A DNA stretch of 64,000 nucleotides from the NCBI GenBank assembly GCA_963575745.1, contig CAUYUJ010014333.1, positions 251,001 through 315,000 on the forward strand, read 5' to 3'. Positions within the stretch are counted from its first letter, which is position 1. Every line of letters begins with the position of its first letter. The DNA is from Prorocentrum cordatum. Taxonomy: Eukaryota > Sar > Dinophyceae > Prorocentrales > Prorocentraceae. Below are positions 41,766 to 51,699 of the stretch, in pieces. The notes under the pieces were generated by a model, which ran no database searches, had not been told where the DNA came from, and saw nothing but the letters and a program-made list of their open reading frames with translations. The translations under genes and the position numbers were made by a program.

Positions 41766-42200
41766 CTCCCTGAGCCTATCCCGGCCCTTCGTGTTGCCCC
41801 TGACAGCTACCCTGGCATCCGACGGTGGGCGGTTCTCAGTCCACGGCCCGAGCATCTCTGGACTGCTTCACGGGGGGCAAATACATTGCCCGATCTGTTT
41901 TTGATGGCCCCGGGGGCACGACATGGGCCCCCAGAGGCCGAAGTGAAGGAAAGCCGCAGGGATCAAACAAAACATGTCGTCGGAGATCTGAGTCCTCCGA
42001 CCCCGACTGCTCGGGCCCCATTTGAACCGATAGATCAGCGATAGGCACCCGATGGCGAATTCTCACGATCCTGGGCGGGGAGGGCTCACCTGTATAGGTG
42101 TTGAACGAATCCCCCAATAGTTGGAAACTGATTATCTTCTCGGCGACCTTAGTGAAGGACCATGGCCCCACCAATTATGGAGAATAGTAATCTCTCCGCG
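41766..42200. other. No gene recognised
   Basis: Unique sequence without motif. Confidence 0.4.
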
Positions 42201-42420
42201 GCACCCGCCGCACAACAACGACGACGACGACGATTACTACTACGACCGCGATACGACTACGGTTACGGCTACGGCTACGATTGCGACTACGACTACAACT
42301 ACGATTGCGACTACGACCGCGGCTACCATCACGAGTACGAATAGGAGTACCATCGCGACGACAATCACGATTGCCATACCGATTGCAACGCAAACTGCAA
42401 TGGCGACTATACCCACATCC
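42201..42420. repeat. Imperfect ACTACG/ACGATT repeat
   Basis: GACTACGACTACAACTACGA-type units, similar to 46595-46735. Both are followed by a TCATGAGAAG block and a CCAGCCCRCCCAACA block, so the two stretches are copies of one larger segment. Confidence 0.75.
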
Positions 42421-42680
42421 GCTGATTCCTCGTGGAATCTTCATGAGAAGGTGGCCATAAATTCTCATGCGTGTAGGGTGGCCCACACTGGGCTACTGCG
42501 TGGTAGGAAAAAAAAACCCAAACATGGTCCAGCCCGCCCAACAGTAGAAACACCAAAAATATCCGCCGCGACGACGACGACGACAACGATTACAAAAACG
42601 ATTACGCCTACAACCACGACGACGATTACAAATGCAGCCGCGACTACAACCACGACTACAACCACGACTACCCTCGACCA
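42421..42680. repeat. Segment shared with 46735-46870, plus GAC/ACAACC repeats
   Basis: TCATGAGAAG (42440), GTCCAGCCCGCCCAACAGTA (42525) and CCGCCGCGACGACGAC (42560) parallel TCATGAGAAG (46745), ATCCAGCCCACCCAACATTA (46796) and CCGCCGCGAAGACGGC (46831). The rest is ACGACTACAACC repeat. Confidence 0.65.
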
Positions 42681-43427
42681 AAATAGTAAGGATGCGCGGT
42701 CAGGACGCAAGGGATTTGGAACGCCATGTTGACGTTTTCCGCGCGGAGCGCACCAGAATGCCGAATGATGCCGAATACCGAAGGGGCAAGGATGCAAGGG
42801 TAGCCTTGGGAAGTTGCCTCATTTTTACGATCATGGTTGACTGTACAACCGCACCCAGATTCCCATTGCGACCCTCGTCAGAAGATGTTCCCAATCTTCT
42901 CGTTTGTAAATTAGCCCAACATGGATTACTCGTTGGAACTGCCTCCAAAAATATCCAGGCGAATGACCCAAACATATGCAATTGTGAGTGCCGCAATTGT
43001 GAGTATCTTCTTCGGTGGTGCCCACGAACCGCATGAGGGGCGTGCCGAAATGTGGCAGGGTACACAACGCGAAGGGAAACGATTAGTCCGATTACGAGAG
43101 AGTGAGCGCGGGTGAATCTGAGCGCGACTGAATCGTGTGAATGAGTTTTCGCGCGAGCGAATATAACCATTCGCGCGAATGCGATCAGCTGCGCCTCGTG
43201 TAGATGTAAATAATTGTGAAAGATTCTGGCATGCTTGTCTGCGCACTCGCGACGCCGAGCGCGGCCGCCGCAGAAAGTTTCCGCGATGACCCCGGCGGCA
43301 GCGCCCGCGCGCCGCGACGCCCATGTCGACGCGCCCCTCGCGAGGATCGCGCCCGCTTCCTTCCCTTTAGTTTCATCCTTTTTTGCCCGCGCACTCCAAA
43401 GTCCAAACCCGCGGGCGCAACGCGACG
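42681..43427. other. No gene; contains an inverted satellite end module
   Basis: 42940-43070 holds the complement of the satellite end module (GCAATTGTGAGTGCCGCAAT, TCTTCTTCGGTGGTGCC) and one degenerate satellite unit. 43070-43160 has GCGCGAGCGAATATAACC-type short repeats. No gene recognised. Confidence 0.5.
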
Positions 43428-43680
43428 CGGGGTCCCCGCGACGCGCGCCGGTCGCCCCCGGCGGGCCCCAGCGACGCGCGCGGGTCGTCCGCTGCGCGGA
43501 GCAAAAAGAGCTAGCTAGCTAGCTGGCTGGCTGTTAGCGGGCAAAGCTCTGACCGCTGGGCAGAGCGACCACGAGCGAGCGAGGCGCGGGAAAGAACGCA
43601 GCGCGGAGTTCCCGCGACGCGCGCTGGTCGCCCCGGGAGGGCCTCAGCGACGCGCGCGGGTCGTCCGCGGCGCGAGACCA
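43428..43680. repeat. 73-bp direct repeat and AGCT run
   Basis: GGGGTCCCCGCGACGCGCGC..CGGGTCGTCCGCTGCGCG (43428-43501) recurs as GGAGTTCCCGCGACGCGCGC..CGGGTCGTCCGCGGCGCG (43606-43678), 178 bp apart. AGCTAGCTAGCTAGCTGGCT lies between (43508-43527). Confidence 0.85.
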
Positions 43681-43723
43681 AACAATTAGTTGGGCCGGCT
43701 CGGGGGGGGGGGCGCTCCTGAGG

Positions 43724-44050
43724 TCAGGCCTCGCGGATAAACTCGGTGAGGCCGAGCTCCCTGGCGAGGGCCGTCGCCTCCCTGCGCCGCTTCATGCGCA
43801 CCGCAAACTGCTCCAGCTGCTTCCGCAAGCCCTCCGGCGGCCCTGCCACGAAGAACTCGATGCGCGGCGCCCGCATCAGCAGGAGGTCCTCGTGGCGCGT
43901 GGCGCGCGAGAGCAGCGCGTGGTGCTCCAGCCACCAATCGTCTCCTTTTTGCCGTTCCCGACCTCGTGGCGGCCGCAGTCCAGGAACACGCCTGGGCGAC
44001 GTCGGCCGAGGGAGCAGCGCGCCGGACAGCCGACGGCCCAGGGCGAGAGT
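43724..44050 (-). CDS. Candidate terminal exon, unknown protein
   Basis: The minus frame ends with TGA at 43724-43726 and has consistent GC3-biased codons: WWLEHHALLSRATRHEDLLL, RAPRIEFFVAGPPEGLRKQL and a basic, helical C-terminus ending GLTEFIREA. The upstream limit is uncertain (43930-44080): beyond 44095 the frame enters satellite DNA. The helical, Arg-rich end looks like a globular domain tail, but I do not recognise a family. The satellite array begins within about 100 bp of the exon. Confidence 0.5.
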   Translation of the reverse strand, partial: TLALGRRLSGALLPRPTSPRRVPGLRPPRGRERQKGDDWWLEHHALLSRATRHEDLLLMRAPRIEFFVAGPPEGLRKQLEQFAVRMKRRREATALARELGLTEFIREA

Positions 44051-44099
44051 CCACATGACCGAAAGATGGTCTGGCTGCAGACTCCTCGCGCCCAGTGGG

Positions 44100-45040
44100 T
44101 TCGGCTGTAGGGTGTGCCGAAACGTGTGAGGGGTGTGCCGACATGGGTGTGGGGGACGCATGCGGGCGGTGGCACGGGGGCCTTCGGTGGAGCTCCCTAT
44201 GGGGCCACGAAACGTGTGGGGGGGTGTGCCGACATGGGTGTGGCGGACGCATGCGGGCGGTGGCACTGGGGCCTTCGGTGGAACTCCCTATGGAGCCACG
44301 ACGCGTGAAGGGCGTGCCGACATTGGTGTGGGGGACGCATGCGGGCGGTGGCACTGGGGCCTCTGGTGGAGCTCCCTGTGAGGCCACGAAACGTGTGAGC
44401 GGTGTGCCGAAATGTGCGTGGGGGGCGCATGCGGGCAGTGGCACTGGGGCTTTCGGTGGAACTCCACATGGGGCCACGAAACGTGTGAGGGGTGTGCCGA
44501 ACTGGGTGTGTGGGGCGCATGCGGGCGGTGTCACTGGGGCCTTCGGTGGAACTCCATATTGGGCCACGAAACGTGTGAGGGGTGTGCCGACATGGGTGTG
44601 GGGGACGCATGCGGGCAGTGGCACTGGGGCCCTCGGTGGGACTCCCTATGAGGCCACGAAGCGTGTGAGGGGTGCGCCGAACGGGTTGTGGGGGACGCAT
44701 GCGGTCGGTGGCACGGGGGCCTTCGGTGGAACTCCCTATGGAACCACGAAGCGTGTGAAGGGTGTGCCGACATGGGTGTGGGGGACGCATGCGGGCGGTG
44801 GCGCTGGGGCATTCGCTGGAGCTCCCTGTGGGGCCACGAAATTTGTGAGGGGTCTGCCGAAATTGGTGTGTGGGACGCATGCGTGCGGTGGCACTGGGGC
44901 CTTCGGTGGAGCTCCCTATGGGGCCACGAAGCGTGTAAAGGGTCTGCAGAAATTGGTGTGGGGGACGCATGTGGGCGGTGGCACTGGGTTTTTCGGTGGA
45001 GCTCCTTATGGGGCCACGAAACGTGTGAGGGGTGTGCTGA
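44100..45040 (-). repeat. ~90-bp satellite, inverted orientation (array 2)
   Basis: About ten units of 88-90 bp with GGGGCCACGAAACGTGTGAG, GGGTGTGCCGACATGGGTGT and GACGCATGCGGGCGGTGGCA, the complement of the array at 12.3-15.4 kb. Confidence 0.93.
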
Positions 45041-45073
45041 CAGGGGTGATGATGTTGGTGATGATGACACTCG

Positions 45074-45120
<47 letters not shown>

Positions 45121-45225
45121 TTTTATGATGGTGATGATGACGATGATGATGACGCTGCTGGTGATGATGATGATGATTATGATGACGATGATGGTGATTA
45201 TGATGATGATGATGATGATGACGGG
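45041..45225. repeat. GAT trinucleotide array
   Basis: (GAT)n with GAC variants joins the end of satellite array 2. This is the CAT repeat on the other strand. Confidence 0.95.
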
Positions 45226-45274
45226 AGGAGAGAAGAAGGGGGAGGAGGAGGAAGAGAGGAGGGGAGGAACGCGG

Positions 45275-46575
45275 GGCGACGTCTTTTCAAAACGAGGGCC
45301 CAACACCACAGGATGGTTGGGGAAAAATGATCCAACCCGCAAAGAATTTATCCAAGCGAAGGACCCAACCATATTCAGTTGTGAATACCGCAATTGAAAA
45401 TAACTTCTTCGGTGGCGTTCCCTATGGGGTCACGGAACGCCGTACTGGGTGGATGAAACGCAGGGAGCAAGGGCTGTGTTGGGTGGTGGCGGACGCATGC
45501 GGGCGGTGCCACTGGGACCTTCGGTGGAACCCCTTCCATGGGGCCACGAAGCGCTGTACTGGGTGGGTGAAACGCAGGGAGCAGAAGGGCCGTGCTGGGT
45601 GGTGGCGGACGCATGCGGGCGGCGCCATTGAGGCCTTCAGTGGAACCCCCTTATGGGGCCACGAAGCGCTGTACTGGGTGGGCGAAGCGCAGGTAGCAAG
45701 GGCCGTGCTGGGTGGTGGCGGACGCACGCGGGCTGTTCCATTGGGACCCTCGGTGGGGCTCCATATGGGGCCACGAAGCGCTGTACTGGGTGGGTGAAAC
45801 GCAAGGAGCAAGGGGTGCGCTTGGTGGTGGGGGACGGATGCGGGCGGTGCCACTGGAAACCTTCGGTGGGGCCCCCTGTATGGGTGGGCGAAACGCTGTA
45901 TTGGGTGGGCGAAACGCAAGGAGCAAGGGCTGTGCTGGGTGGTGGCAGACGCATGAGGGCGGTGCCACTGGGACCTTCGGTGGAGCTCCCTATGGGGCCA
46001 CGAAACGCTGCACACAGTGGGTGAAACGCAGGGAGCAAGGGCTGTGTCGGGCGGTGGCAGACGCATGCGGGCGGTGCCACTGGGACCTTCGGTGGAGCCC
46101 CCTTATGGGGCCACGAAGCGTTGTACTGGGTGGGTGGAACGCAGGGAGCAAGGGCTGTGCTGGATGGTGGCGGACGCATGCGGGCGGTGCCACTGGGACC
46201 TTCGGTGGAGCCCCCTATGGGGCCACGAAACGCTGTACTGGGTGGGCGAAACGCAGGGAGCAACGGCTGTGCTGGGTGGTGGCGGACGCATGCGGGCGGT
46301 GCCACTGGGACCTTCGGTGGAGCTCCATATGGGGCCACGAAACGCTGTACTGGGTGGGCGAAACGCAGGGAGCAAGGGCTGTGCTGGGTGGTGGCGGACG
46401 CATGCGGGCGGTCTTCGGCGGAGCTCCCTATGGGGCCACGAAGCGCTGTGCTGGGTGGGTGAAACGCATGGGAGAGGGAGGAGGGAGGAGGAGGGGGAAA
46501 AGGAGGAGAAGAGGAGAGGAACGCGGGGACCGTCTCTTCAAAACGAGGACCCAACACCACAAGATGATTGGGAAA
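45275..46575 (-). repeat. ~112-bp variant satellite with end modules (array 3)
   Basis: An end module (AAAACGAGGGCCCAACACCA, GGATGGTTGGGGAAAAATGA, GCGAAGGACCCAACCATATT) is followed by nine units of about 105-117 bp containing GGTGGCGGACGCATGCGGGC, GCCACTGGGACCTTCGGTGG and GGGTGGGCGAAACGCAGGGA. It closes with a second AAAACGAGGACCCAACACCA module at 46528. The unit is longer than in arrays 1 and 2 because of the AGGGAGCAAGGGCTGTGCTG insertion. Confidence 0.92.
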
Positions 46576-46594
46576 AATATCAGCCGCGACATCA

Positions 46595-46740
46595 GCGACG
46601 AGTACGATAATGAATACGATAATGATTACAACTACAACTACGATTATGACTACAATCAAGACAACAATCATGATTCCAATCACGATTAAGAGCCCGACTA
46701 CAATGACGACTACAACCACGACTACTGACTTCTATTGCAG
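46595..46740. repeat. Imperfect GATTACAACTAC repeat
   Basis: TACGATAATG and GATTACAACTACAACTACGA units. Paired with the copy at 42201-42420. Confidence 0.8.
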
Positions 46741-47089
46741 CTCTCATGAGAAGATGCTCCCAAAACCTGTCGCGAATAGGCTAAGAAAAACAATGTGATC
46801 CAGCCCACCCAACATTAGAGAAGATAATCTCCGCCGCGAAGACGGCGACAACTGCGGTAGCGACCACGAGGAGAAGCATGTGGAGGACAAAAAGGAGGAG
46901 GAGCAAGAGGAGGAGCAGGAGGAGGAGGACGGGCGAGTTTATCCCCGCCGAGAGAAACAGGGGGGCGGGACCAAACCTGAAGACCTCCTGAGGTTATCAG
47001 GCCCCTATCGGCGATCAATGGATCAATGGGCGACTGGGGGTCATTGTATTCTCCTTTGGGCCTATCTCCCCCGAACGTAACCCCTTGCC
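46741..47089. other. No gene recognised
   Basis: Contains a GGAGGAGCAAGAG repeat (46890-46930) and shared element fragments (TATCGGCGATCAATG at 47006). Confidence 0.4.
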
Positions 47090-47255
47090 TTTCGGGTCAT
47101 AACTCGGCTCTGCGGCAACCGTTCGGGACGATCCGGGCACCAGGGGAACGCCCTCGGCGAGGCACAGCCGCTGGAAGGCATCCCGAAGCTGAAGAACCGC
47201 CGAGAACCGATGAGAGCGCCCGAAAACCTCGAGCCTCGAAAGCCCGAATCGTTCC
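47090..47255 (+). repeat. Dispersed 'CATAACTCGG..CCGTTCGGGA' element, copy 2
   Basis: GGGTCATAACTCGGCTCTGC, ACCGTTCGGGACGATCCGGG, GGAAGGCATCCCGAAGCTGA. Nearly identical to 41603-41765 in core blocks. Confidence 0.8.
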
Positions 47256-48170
47256 CCCCCCCCTGAGCCGACCACCCCCCCTAACTCATAACATTGCCCT
47301 GAGTTTGGGAGGCCTGGCGCTCCCCATGCTTGCAATGAGTGTGGTTTGCAAAGGGTGTGGTTTGTGACCCGGGCGGGCGAAAACCTCGACATCTCTGCCC
47401 CGCCCCGACCAGGGCTCATCACGAGACATGGTGATCGCTATGCACAAAAGGCGCCGATCGCATGCCACACCCGGCGTAAGGCTGGTTTGCGTCGCGATGT
47501 CGCGGGCGTTGGTTTCTGACGCCGCAAGGAACGTTCGTCCTTGAACGATCGCGGCTCTCCGATAGTGCAGATCGCTCGACATCGGCCGATTCTGGGCCAC
47601 TGGCGGCGTTTAACCTTGAACGCCCGAGCTGGGGTCGCCGCCGCGTCAGCTCGGCACAAACTTACCGCAACCACTCCCGACGTAGACGCCGAGCGTTGCC
47701 CTGACTTTGGGAGGCCGGGCACTCCGCGTGCTCGGGGTACTTGTGTCGTGTTCTCGTGTGTTCTTCAATATGGGGGCCCCAGAGCTCTGAACCGCCCTCT
47801 GGGGACTGGCTGCTCGGCCAAGATCGTCTTGTTGACCGCCCTCGTTTCTATGGAGGCCGAAAACGACAAGAACTGAACGTTGCCCTGACTCGGCGGCGAG
47901 CGAGGGGGGAAGTGAGAAAGAGAAGGCCCTCTCAGACGGCGGCAAGGCTTCTCAGAAGCCCTCCGGCCTTCCGAGAGCTTTCCTGTCTTCGGGGAAGGCT
48001 CAGAAGGCTGGGGGACCTCCGAGTCCTCTGAGAAGGCTCGCCCACATCTAGGGATCCCACCCAGGACGTACGCGCCGAACCTCGTGAGGGGGTAGGAGGA
48101 GAGGGGAACGCTTCTTGGAAGGAGGCTGCTTCCAAGAAGCCTCCCCCCTACCCCGACACCCTTCCTCGCC
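47256..48170. other. No gene recognised
   Basis: Unique GC-rich sequence. CTTCTCAGAAGCCCTCCGGC and GCTTCCAAGAAGCCTC are short inverted repeats (47945-48030, 48110-48145). Two GTTTGGGAGGCC(T/G)GGC-like blocks at 47304 and 47705 suggest an old duplication. No domain found in the open frames. Confidence 0.4.
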
Positions 48171-48171
48171 A

Positions 48172-48351
48172 TCGCTCGGACGTCCATTCCCCCGTGCATG
48201 CTTCGATGCAGCGCGTGTAAGTTTCGCAGGATGGTCCAGGCTGCTCCTCGATCGTCCTCGCCGCCCAAAAACGCACACGTCCGAGCGATGCCAAGCCTCT
48301 GCGCGTGTCCAGCGGGTGGTCATGGGGGGTGACATGGGGTGACCAAAATGG
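48172..48351 (+). repeat. Dispersed 'CACACGTCCGAGCGATGCC' element, copy 1
   Basis: CGTGTAAGTTTCGCAGGATG, GTCCAGGCTGCTCCTCGATC, AACGCACACGTCCGAGCGAT and GGTCATGGGGGGTGACATGG. Near-identical copy at 50545-50700, diverged copy at 49305-49445. Confidence 0.85.
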
Positions 48352-48475
48352 ATGGTGAAGAAAAGGACCCTAAAGAGGCCCTCTAGGGTCCCTTTAGGGT
48401 CCCTTCAGGGTCCCTTTAGGGCCCCTGCTGGCTCCAAAAGGGGCCCGAAAGGGCCCCTCTAGGGCCCTCACCCCC
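48352..48475. repeat. Cluster of CCCTTTAGGGTCCC repeats
   Basis: TAGGGTCCCTTTAGGGTCCC and related 11-12 bp units, several self-complementary (CCCT..AGGG), followed by GGGCCCGAAAGGGCCC. Likely hairpin-forming. The downstream flank is a dispersed element. Confidence 0.8.
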
Positions 48476-48484
48476 CATGTACCC

Positions 48485-48660
48485 CGACGTCGTGATTTTT
48501 GGTCACAACGTCGACCCTCAAAGGTCTGGACCCCTTCCCGGGGACCGGTTTCTCATCCTGAGCCGTTTTTGAACGGTCCCGAGGCCCGGCGAGGGCCCGC
48601 GGAGGCCGAAAATAGCGAGATGCCTCCCGTCGTGATCTTGTCACAACGCGAGGGGGTCTG
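48485..48660 (+). repeat. Dispersed 'GACGTCGTGATTTT' element, copy 3
   Basis: GACGTCGTGATTTTTGGTCA, CATCCTGAGCCGTTTTTGAA and CGAGGCCCGGCGAGGGCCC, then CCCGTCGTGATCTTGTCACA, i.e. an inverted-end arrangement of the GTCGTGATNTTGTCAC motif. Confidence 0.72.
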
Positions 48661-48664
48661 GGCA

Positions 48665-48814
48665 GGTCAGCCCCCGTGGCCGCCCAACCCGAGCGTGGCC
48701 GCTCTGGGGAGCCCGGGGCGCTCCGCGTGCTCGGGGTACTGCCCCGCGAGCCACGGCGGCGGCCCGCTCTCCTCCGACTGGAGGGGCGCGCCCTCCTCCA
48801 GCCGGCGCTTCGGC
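48665..48814 (-). CDS. Candidate terminal exon, unknown protein
   Basis: The minus frame ends in TGA at 48665-48667 and has strong GC3 bias: MPKRRLEEGAPLQSEESG, then PPPWLAGQYPEHAERPGLPR. An alternative frame is also open, as expected at this GC content. No domain recognised. It lies directly beside a dispersed element whose end may supply a splice site. Confidence 0.35.
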
Positions 48815-48899
48815 ATGGCCGCCGGCGAGGGGGCGGCGCGGCGCCGCGGGGCTCCGGCGGAGTGGCGACTTCGGCGGCAACTCCTGGGAGCCTCCCACA

Positions 48900-49040
48900 A
48901 CGTCTTGTCGGCTCTTGCGGATCGACGCTCATCGACGCTAGATCGACGCTAGATCGACGCTGAATAGACGCTAATCGACGCTAGATCGGCGCTACCTCAT
49001 CGACCCCCAGACGCTAATCGACGCTAATCGACGCTTAAAG
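48900..49040. repeat. ATCGACGCTA short tandem repeat
   Basis: Repeated GATCGACGCTA and AATCGACGCTA units (about 10 bp), similar to 15985-16050. Confidence 0.8.
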
Positions 49041-49304
49041 ACGAAATGAAGAGGGCATACCAGGCTCCCAAGAGTTGCTACCAAAAGATGGAGTGGCGAC
49101 GAGTGCCGAGCCCCAGTGTCTTACCTGCCAAGACCACCCCAACCGAACCCGAAGGCCCAAATTTCGGGTTGGGAGGAGTAGAGGCCCCGCACGTGTTTTC
49201 TCAGTGTTCCCCGACGCCCGCCCCGCCGCTCAACTGGGAACGGAGTGCAAATTTTGGCCTTCGAGTTGGGCTGGGGTGGTTTGGTGGGTGTGGCCTCCAC
49301 CTTG
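49041..49304. other. No gene recognised
   Basis: Unique sequence. No supported feature. Confidence 0.4.
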
Positions 49305-49445
49305 CCAGCGCTCGGACGTCCATTGCCCGTGCGTTTGTCGGTATCCTGCGTGCATTTGTGGCAGAATGGTCCAGGATGCTCCTCGATGGTCCTCGCCGAG
49401 AAGAACGCACACGTCCGATTGATGCCGAAACACCCGCCGCCCATC
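49305..49445 (+). repeat. Dispersed 'CACACGTCCGA' element, diverged copy
   Basis: CGCTCGGACGTCCATTGCCC, GGTCCAGGATGCTCCTCGAT, AACGCACACGTCCGATTGAT. Same order as in the copies at 48.2 and 50.5 kb. Confidence 0.75.
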
Positions 49446-50544
49446 GACGTGTCTGAACCGTTGATCGGCGAGGGTAGGGTTCGGGTTTCGCCGCTGGCAG
49501 ACCCTCTCCAGCCGGTCGCGAGCAGAGCACGGCAGTGCTGCAGGGCCTCGGCGCCAAGTGACCGACGGGAAGAAACATGTCCAACTCGAGATGGCATGGC
49601 GAGCTTACGCGGCGGCTTGCGCGCGGGCCCCCAGCGTGGGACACCACGCGGGAAACGAGGGCGCGTACGCGCCAATGTCCGTGCAGACGACCTCGTTCTG
49701 CCACGTCGCTAAATGGATGTCCATTTCTTTCTTTACCGACGGCTATAGACTAGAATAGCTGCCGTGGTTAACCTGCTCATCGGAAGACCTAGGGCGACGG
49801 GCGACGAATTCGATACTTGAAGATGGAAGATGGATCTGCGGTGCCTGACCGGGCGCTGCAATACTCGAGAGCCTGTCGAACTGGGGCAGCGGCCCTCGAA
49901 TTGGCACTCGATCCAAGTAATCCTGCTTTGTTCCCCAAGCTCCGACTATACGATTGTTTCAATCCCGGCGGCGCTTCCTTCGTCTCGGCCTCCAGGGACC
50001 TTTTGTGGGCCCGGGGCGGATCAGGAACAGGTCTGGGCGAAAAACTGTCCCCGGGTCAGAAGCTGGAGAATGTGCATTACCAGTGGCGGGCTGTTTCTCA
50101 ATCCCTTCTGAGGGTCGGGGACGACGTCGGGGCGGTGCGGTGTATACTTTTGTTACCCGTTTCCCTGGGAAACAGCAAAACATGCATACACCAAAATCCC
50201 GTACTCACCAGGCGCCGCTTTCCTGCTTGCAAGTTTCAGTGCAGAGCCAGAAATGGCGTTGGTATACAAAGTTTTGCTCACCACAACTGGTCCAGGGCTC
50301 CGGGGCAGAGGATTGAACAGCGTGGGATGAAAGGCATCCTCGGATGTGTGTGTGTGTGGGTCCTGCGTCTCGTGGGCCTCGAGATCTCCGCGGGCCTCCC
50401 CGACATGGGCCTTCGTCGCCACGGCCAGAGGCCCAGGGGTCGGGGGCGCACGCGCCTGGGACAGCACAGGCCCAGGTCGGCCAGGGCCTGCCGCGAAGCC
50501 TGTCGCGAAGCCTGGCCTTCGGGCGGGTGGTCATGTTCCGATGC
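49446..50544. other. No gene recognised
   Basis: A 251-codon plus frame (49817-50569) is open but has uneven composition, overlaps open frames in other phases and shows no motif. A TG run lies at 50345-50359. Confidence 0.4.
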
Positions 50545-50710
50545 CGCGCGTGTAAGTTTCGCAAGATGATCCAGGCTGCTCCTCGATCGTCCTCGCCGCC
50601 CAAAAACGCACACGTCCGAGCGATGCCAAGCCTCTGCACGTGTCGGGCGGGTGGTCATGGGGGGTGACATGGGGTGACCCAAATTGGGAGCGAAGAGAAG
50701 GGCCCTGAAG
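50545..50710 (+). repeat. Dispersed 'CACACGTCCGAGCGATGCC' element, copy 2
   Basis: More than 90% identical by eye to 48208-48351 through GGGGTGACATGGGGTGACC. Confidence 0.85.
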
Positions 50711-50969
50711 GGCCCCCTGTGGTCCCCTGCTGACTCCAAAAAGGCCCTTCAAGTTTTTCTTCACCTCACATTTGAATCACCCCACATGACCAGCCGCCCA
50801 ACGCCTAGTAGCTCCCAAATCCGCGAGTCAGCGGAAGGCGGGGAGGGGGAACCAGCCCCACGTGGCTCCCAAAGCCGGGTCAGCCAGGGGGGGAATGGCT
50901 GACCCTCGTTGGCGCTGACCCCGCTACAACGTCGACCCCGAAGTCCGACCTGATCACTGTCGCCCAGCT
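50711..50969. other. No gene recognised
   Basis: Unique sequence, no motif. Confidence 0.4.
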
Positions 50970-51122
50970 TTCAAGCATAACTCGGGCCGCAGGCGGCCGT
51001 TCGGAACGATCTGGACACCCCCAGCACGCCCTCGGCGAGGCGCAGCTGCTGGAGAGCATCCCGAATCTGCGAAACCGCAGAGAGTCCACGAAAACGCCCG
51101 GAAACCTCGAACCTCGATCCTC
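50970..51122 (+). repeat. Dispersed 'CATAACTCGG..CCGTTCGGGA' element, copy 3
   Basis: AGCATAACTCGGGCCGCAGG, GGCCGTTCGGAACGATCTGG, GAGAGCATCCCGAATCTGCG, AACCTCGAACCTCGATCC. More diverged than copies 1 and 2. Confidence 0.75.
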
Positions 51123-51177
51123 CTGTTTGTCCAAAGCGCGCTGACCCCCGTGATGTGAGCCCCGACTGGGGAAACCC

Positions 51178-51313
51178 AAACATACCGATACCGCTAGTCC
51201 CTGGACCTCTCCCGGGGTGCGCTCTGACCCACATGTCGAGGCGCATCCAGTGGTGCGAAGGCCTCCCAGAACGCCCACGAAGGCAAAAACGAGGAAAGGG
51301 TAGCTCCTGTGAC
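51178..51313 (+). repeat. Dispersed 'ATACCGATACCGCTA' element, copy 3
   Basis: CATACCGATACCGCTAGTCC, CTGGACCTCTCCCGGGGTGC, GAAGGCCTCCCAGAACGCCC. It sits 56 bp after the preceding dispersed element. Confidence 0.75.
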
Positions 51314-51695
51314 CGACAGGGGTCGATCGAGCTCGAGGCCCGGGACCAGGGATCCCCTGGGCACCGCGGGCCACGTCATGGCGGCCGCCTCTGCGGGAGT
51401 CGTTGGGCGTCCGCGGGGGGCGTCCCTTCGGAGACCCGGGCCGCCGACTCGACCACGATGAAAACGGGCGCACGAGCGGCGAGCGCGTCCATGTCGAGCC
51501 AGTGGAAGTGGGGGTGACCAACGGGAACCTTTAGGGCCCCTTTTGAAACCAGGGGTCCTTTCAGGCCCCCCTCTTCACCCCCGATTTTACTCACCCCCCA
51601 TTACCGCCGACCCGACGCCCTCGGGGTCTGCATTCTGCATTCCGGTGCGGGGTCCCGCGGTCGCACGGATAGAAGACTCCCCAAGAGGGTCCGAA
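51314..51695. other. No gene recognised
   Basis: Unique sequence. Short mirrored blocks (AACCTTTAGGGCCCCTTTTG and CCTTTCAGGCCCCCCTC) only. Confidence 0.4.
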
Positions 51696-51699
51696 TAGT

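Noticed and set aside
49817-50569. 251-codon plus-strand frame as a gene
   Set aside because: Composition changes along its length, other phases are equally open, and its 3' part overlaps a dispersed element present twice more.
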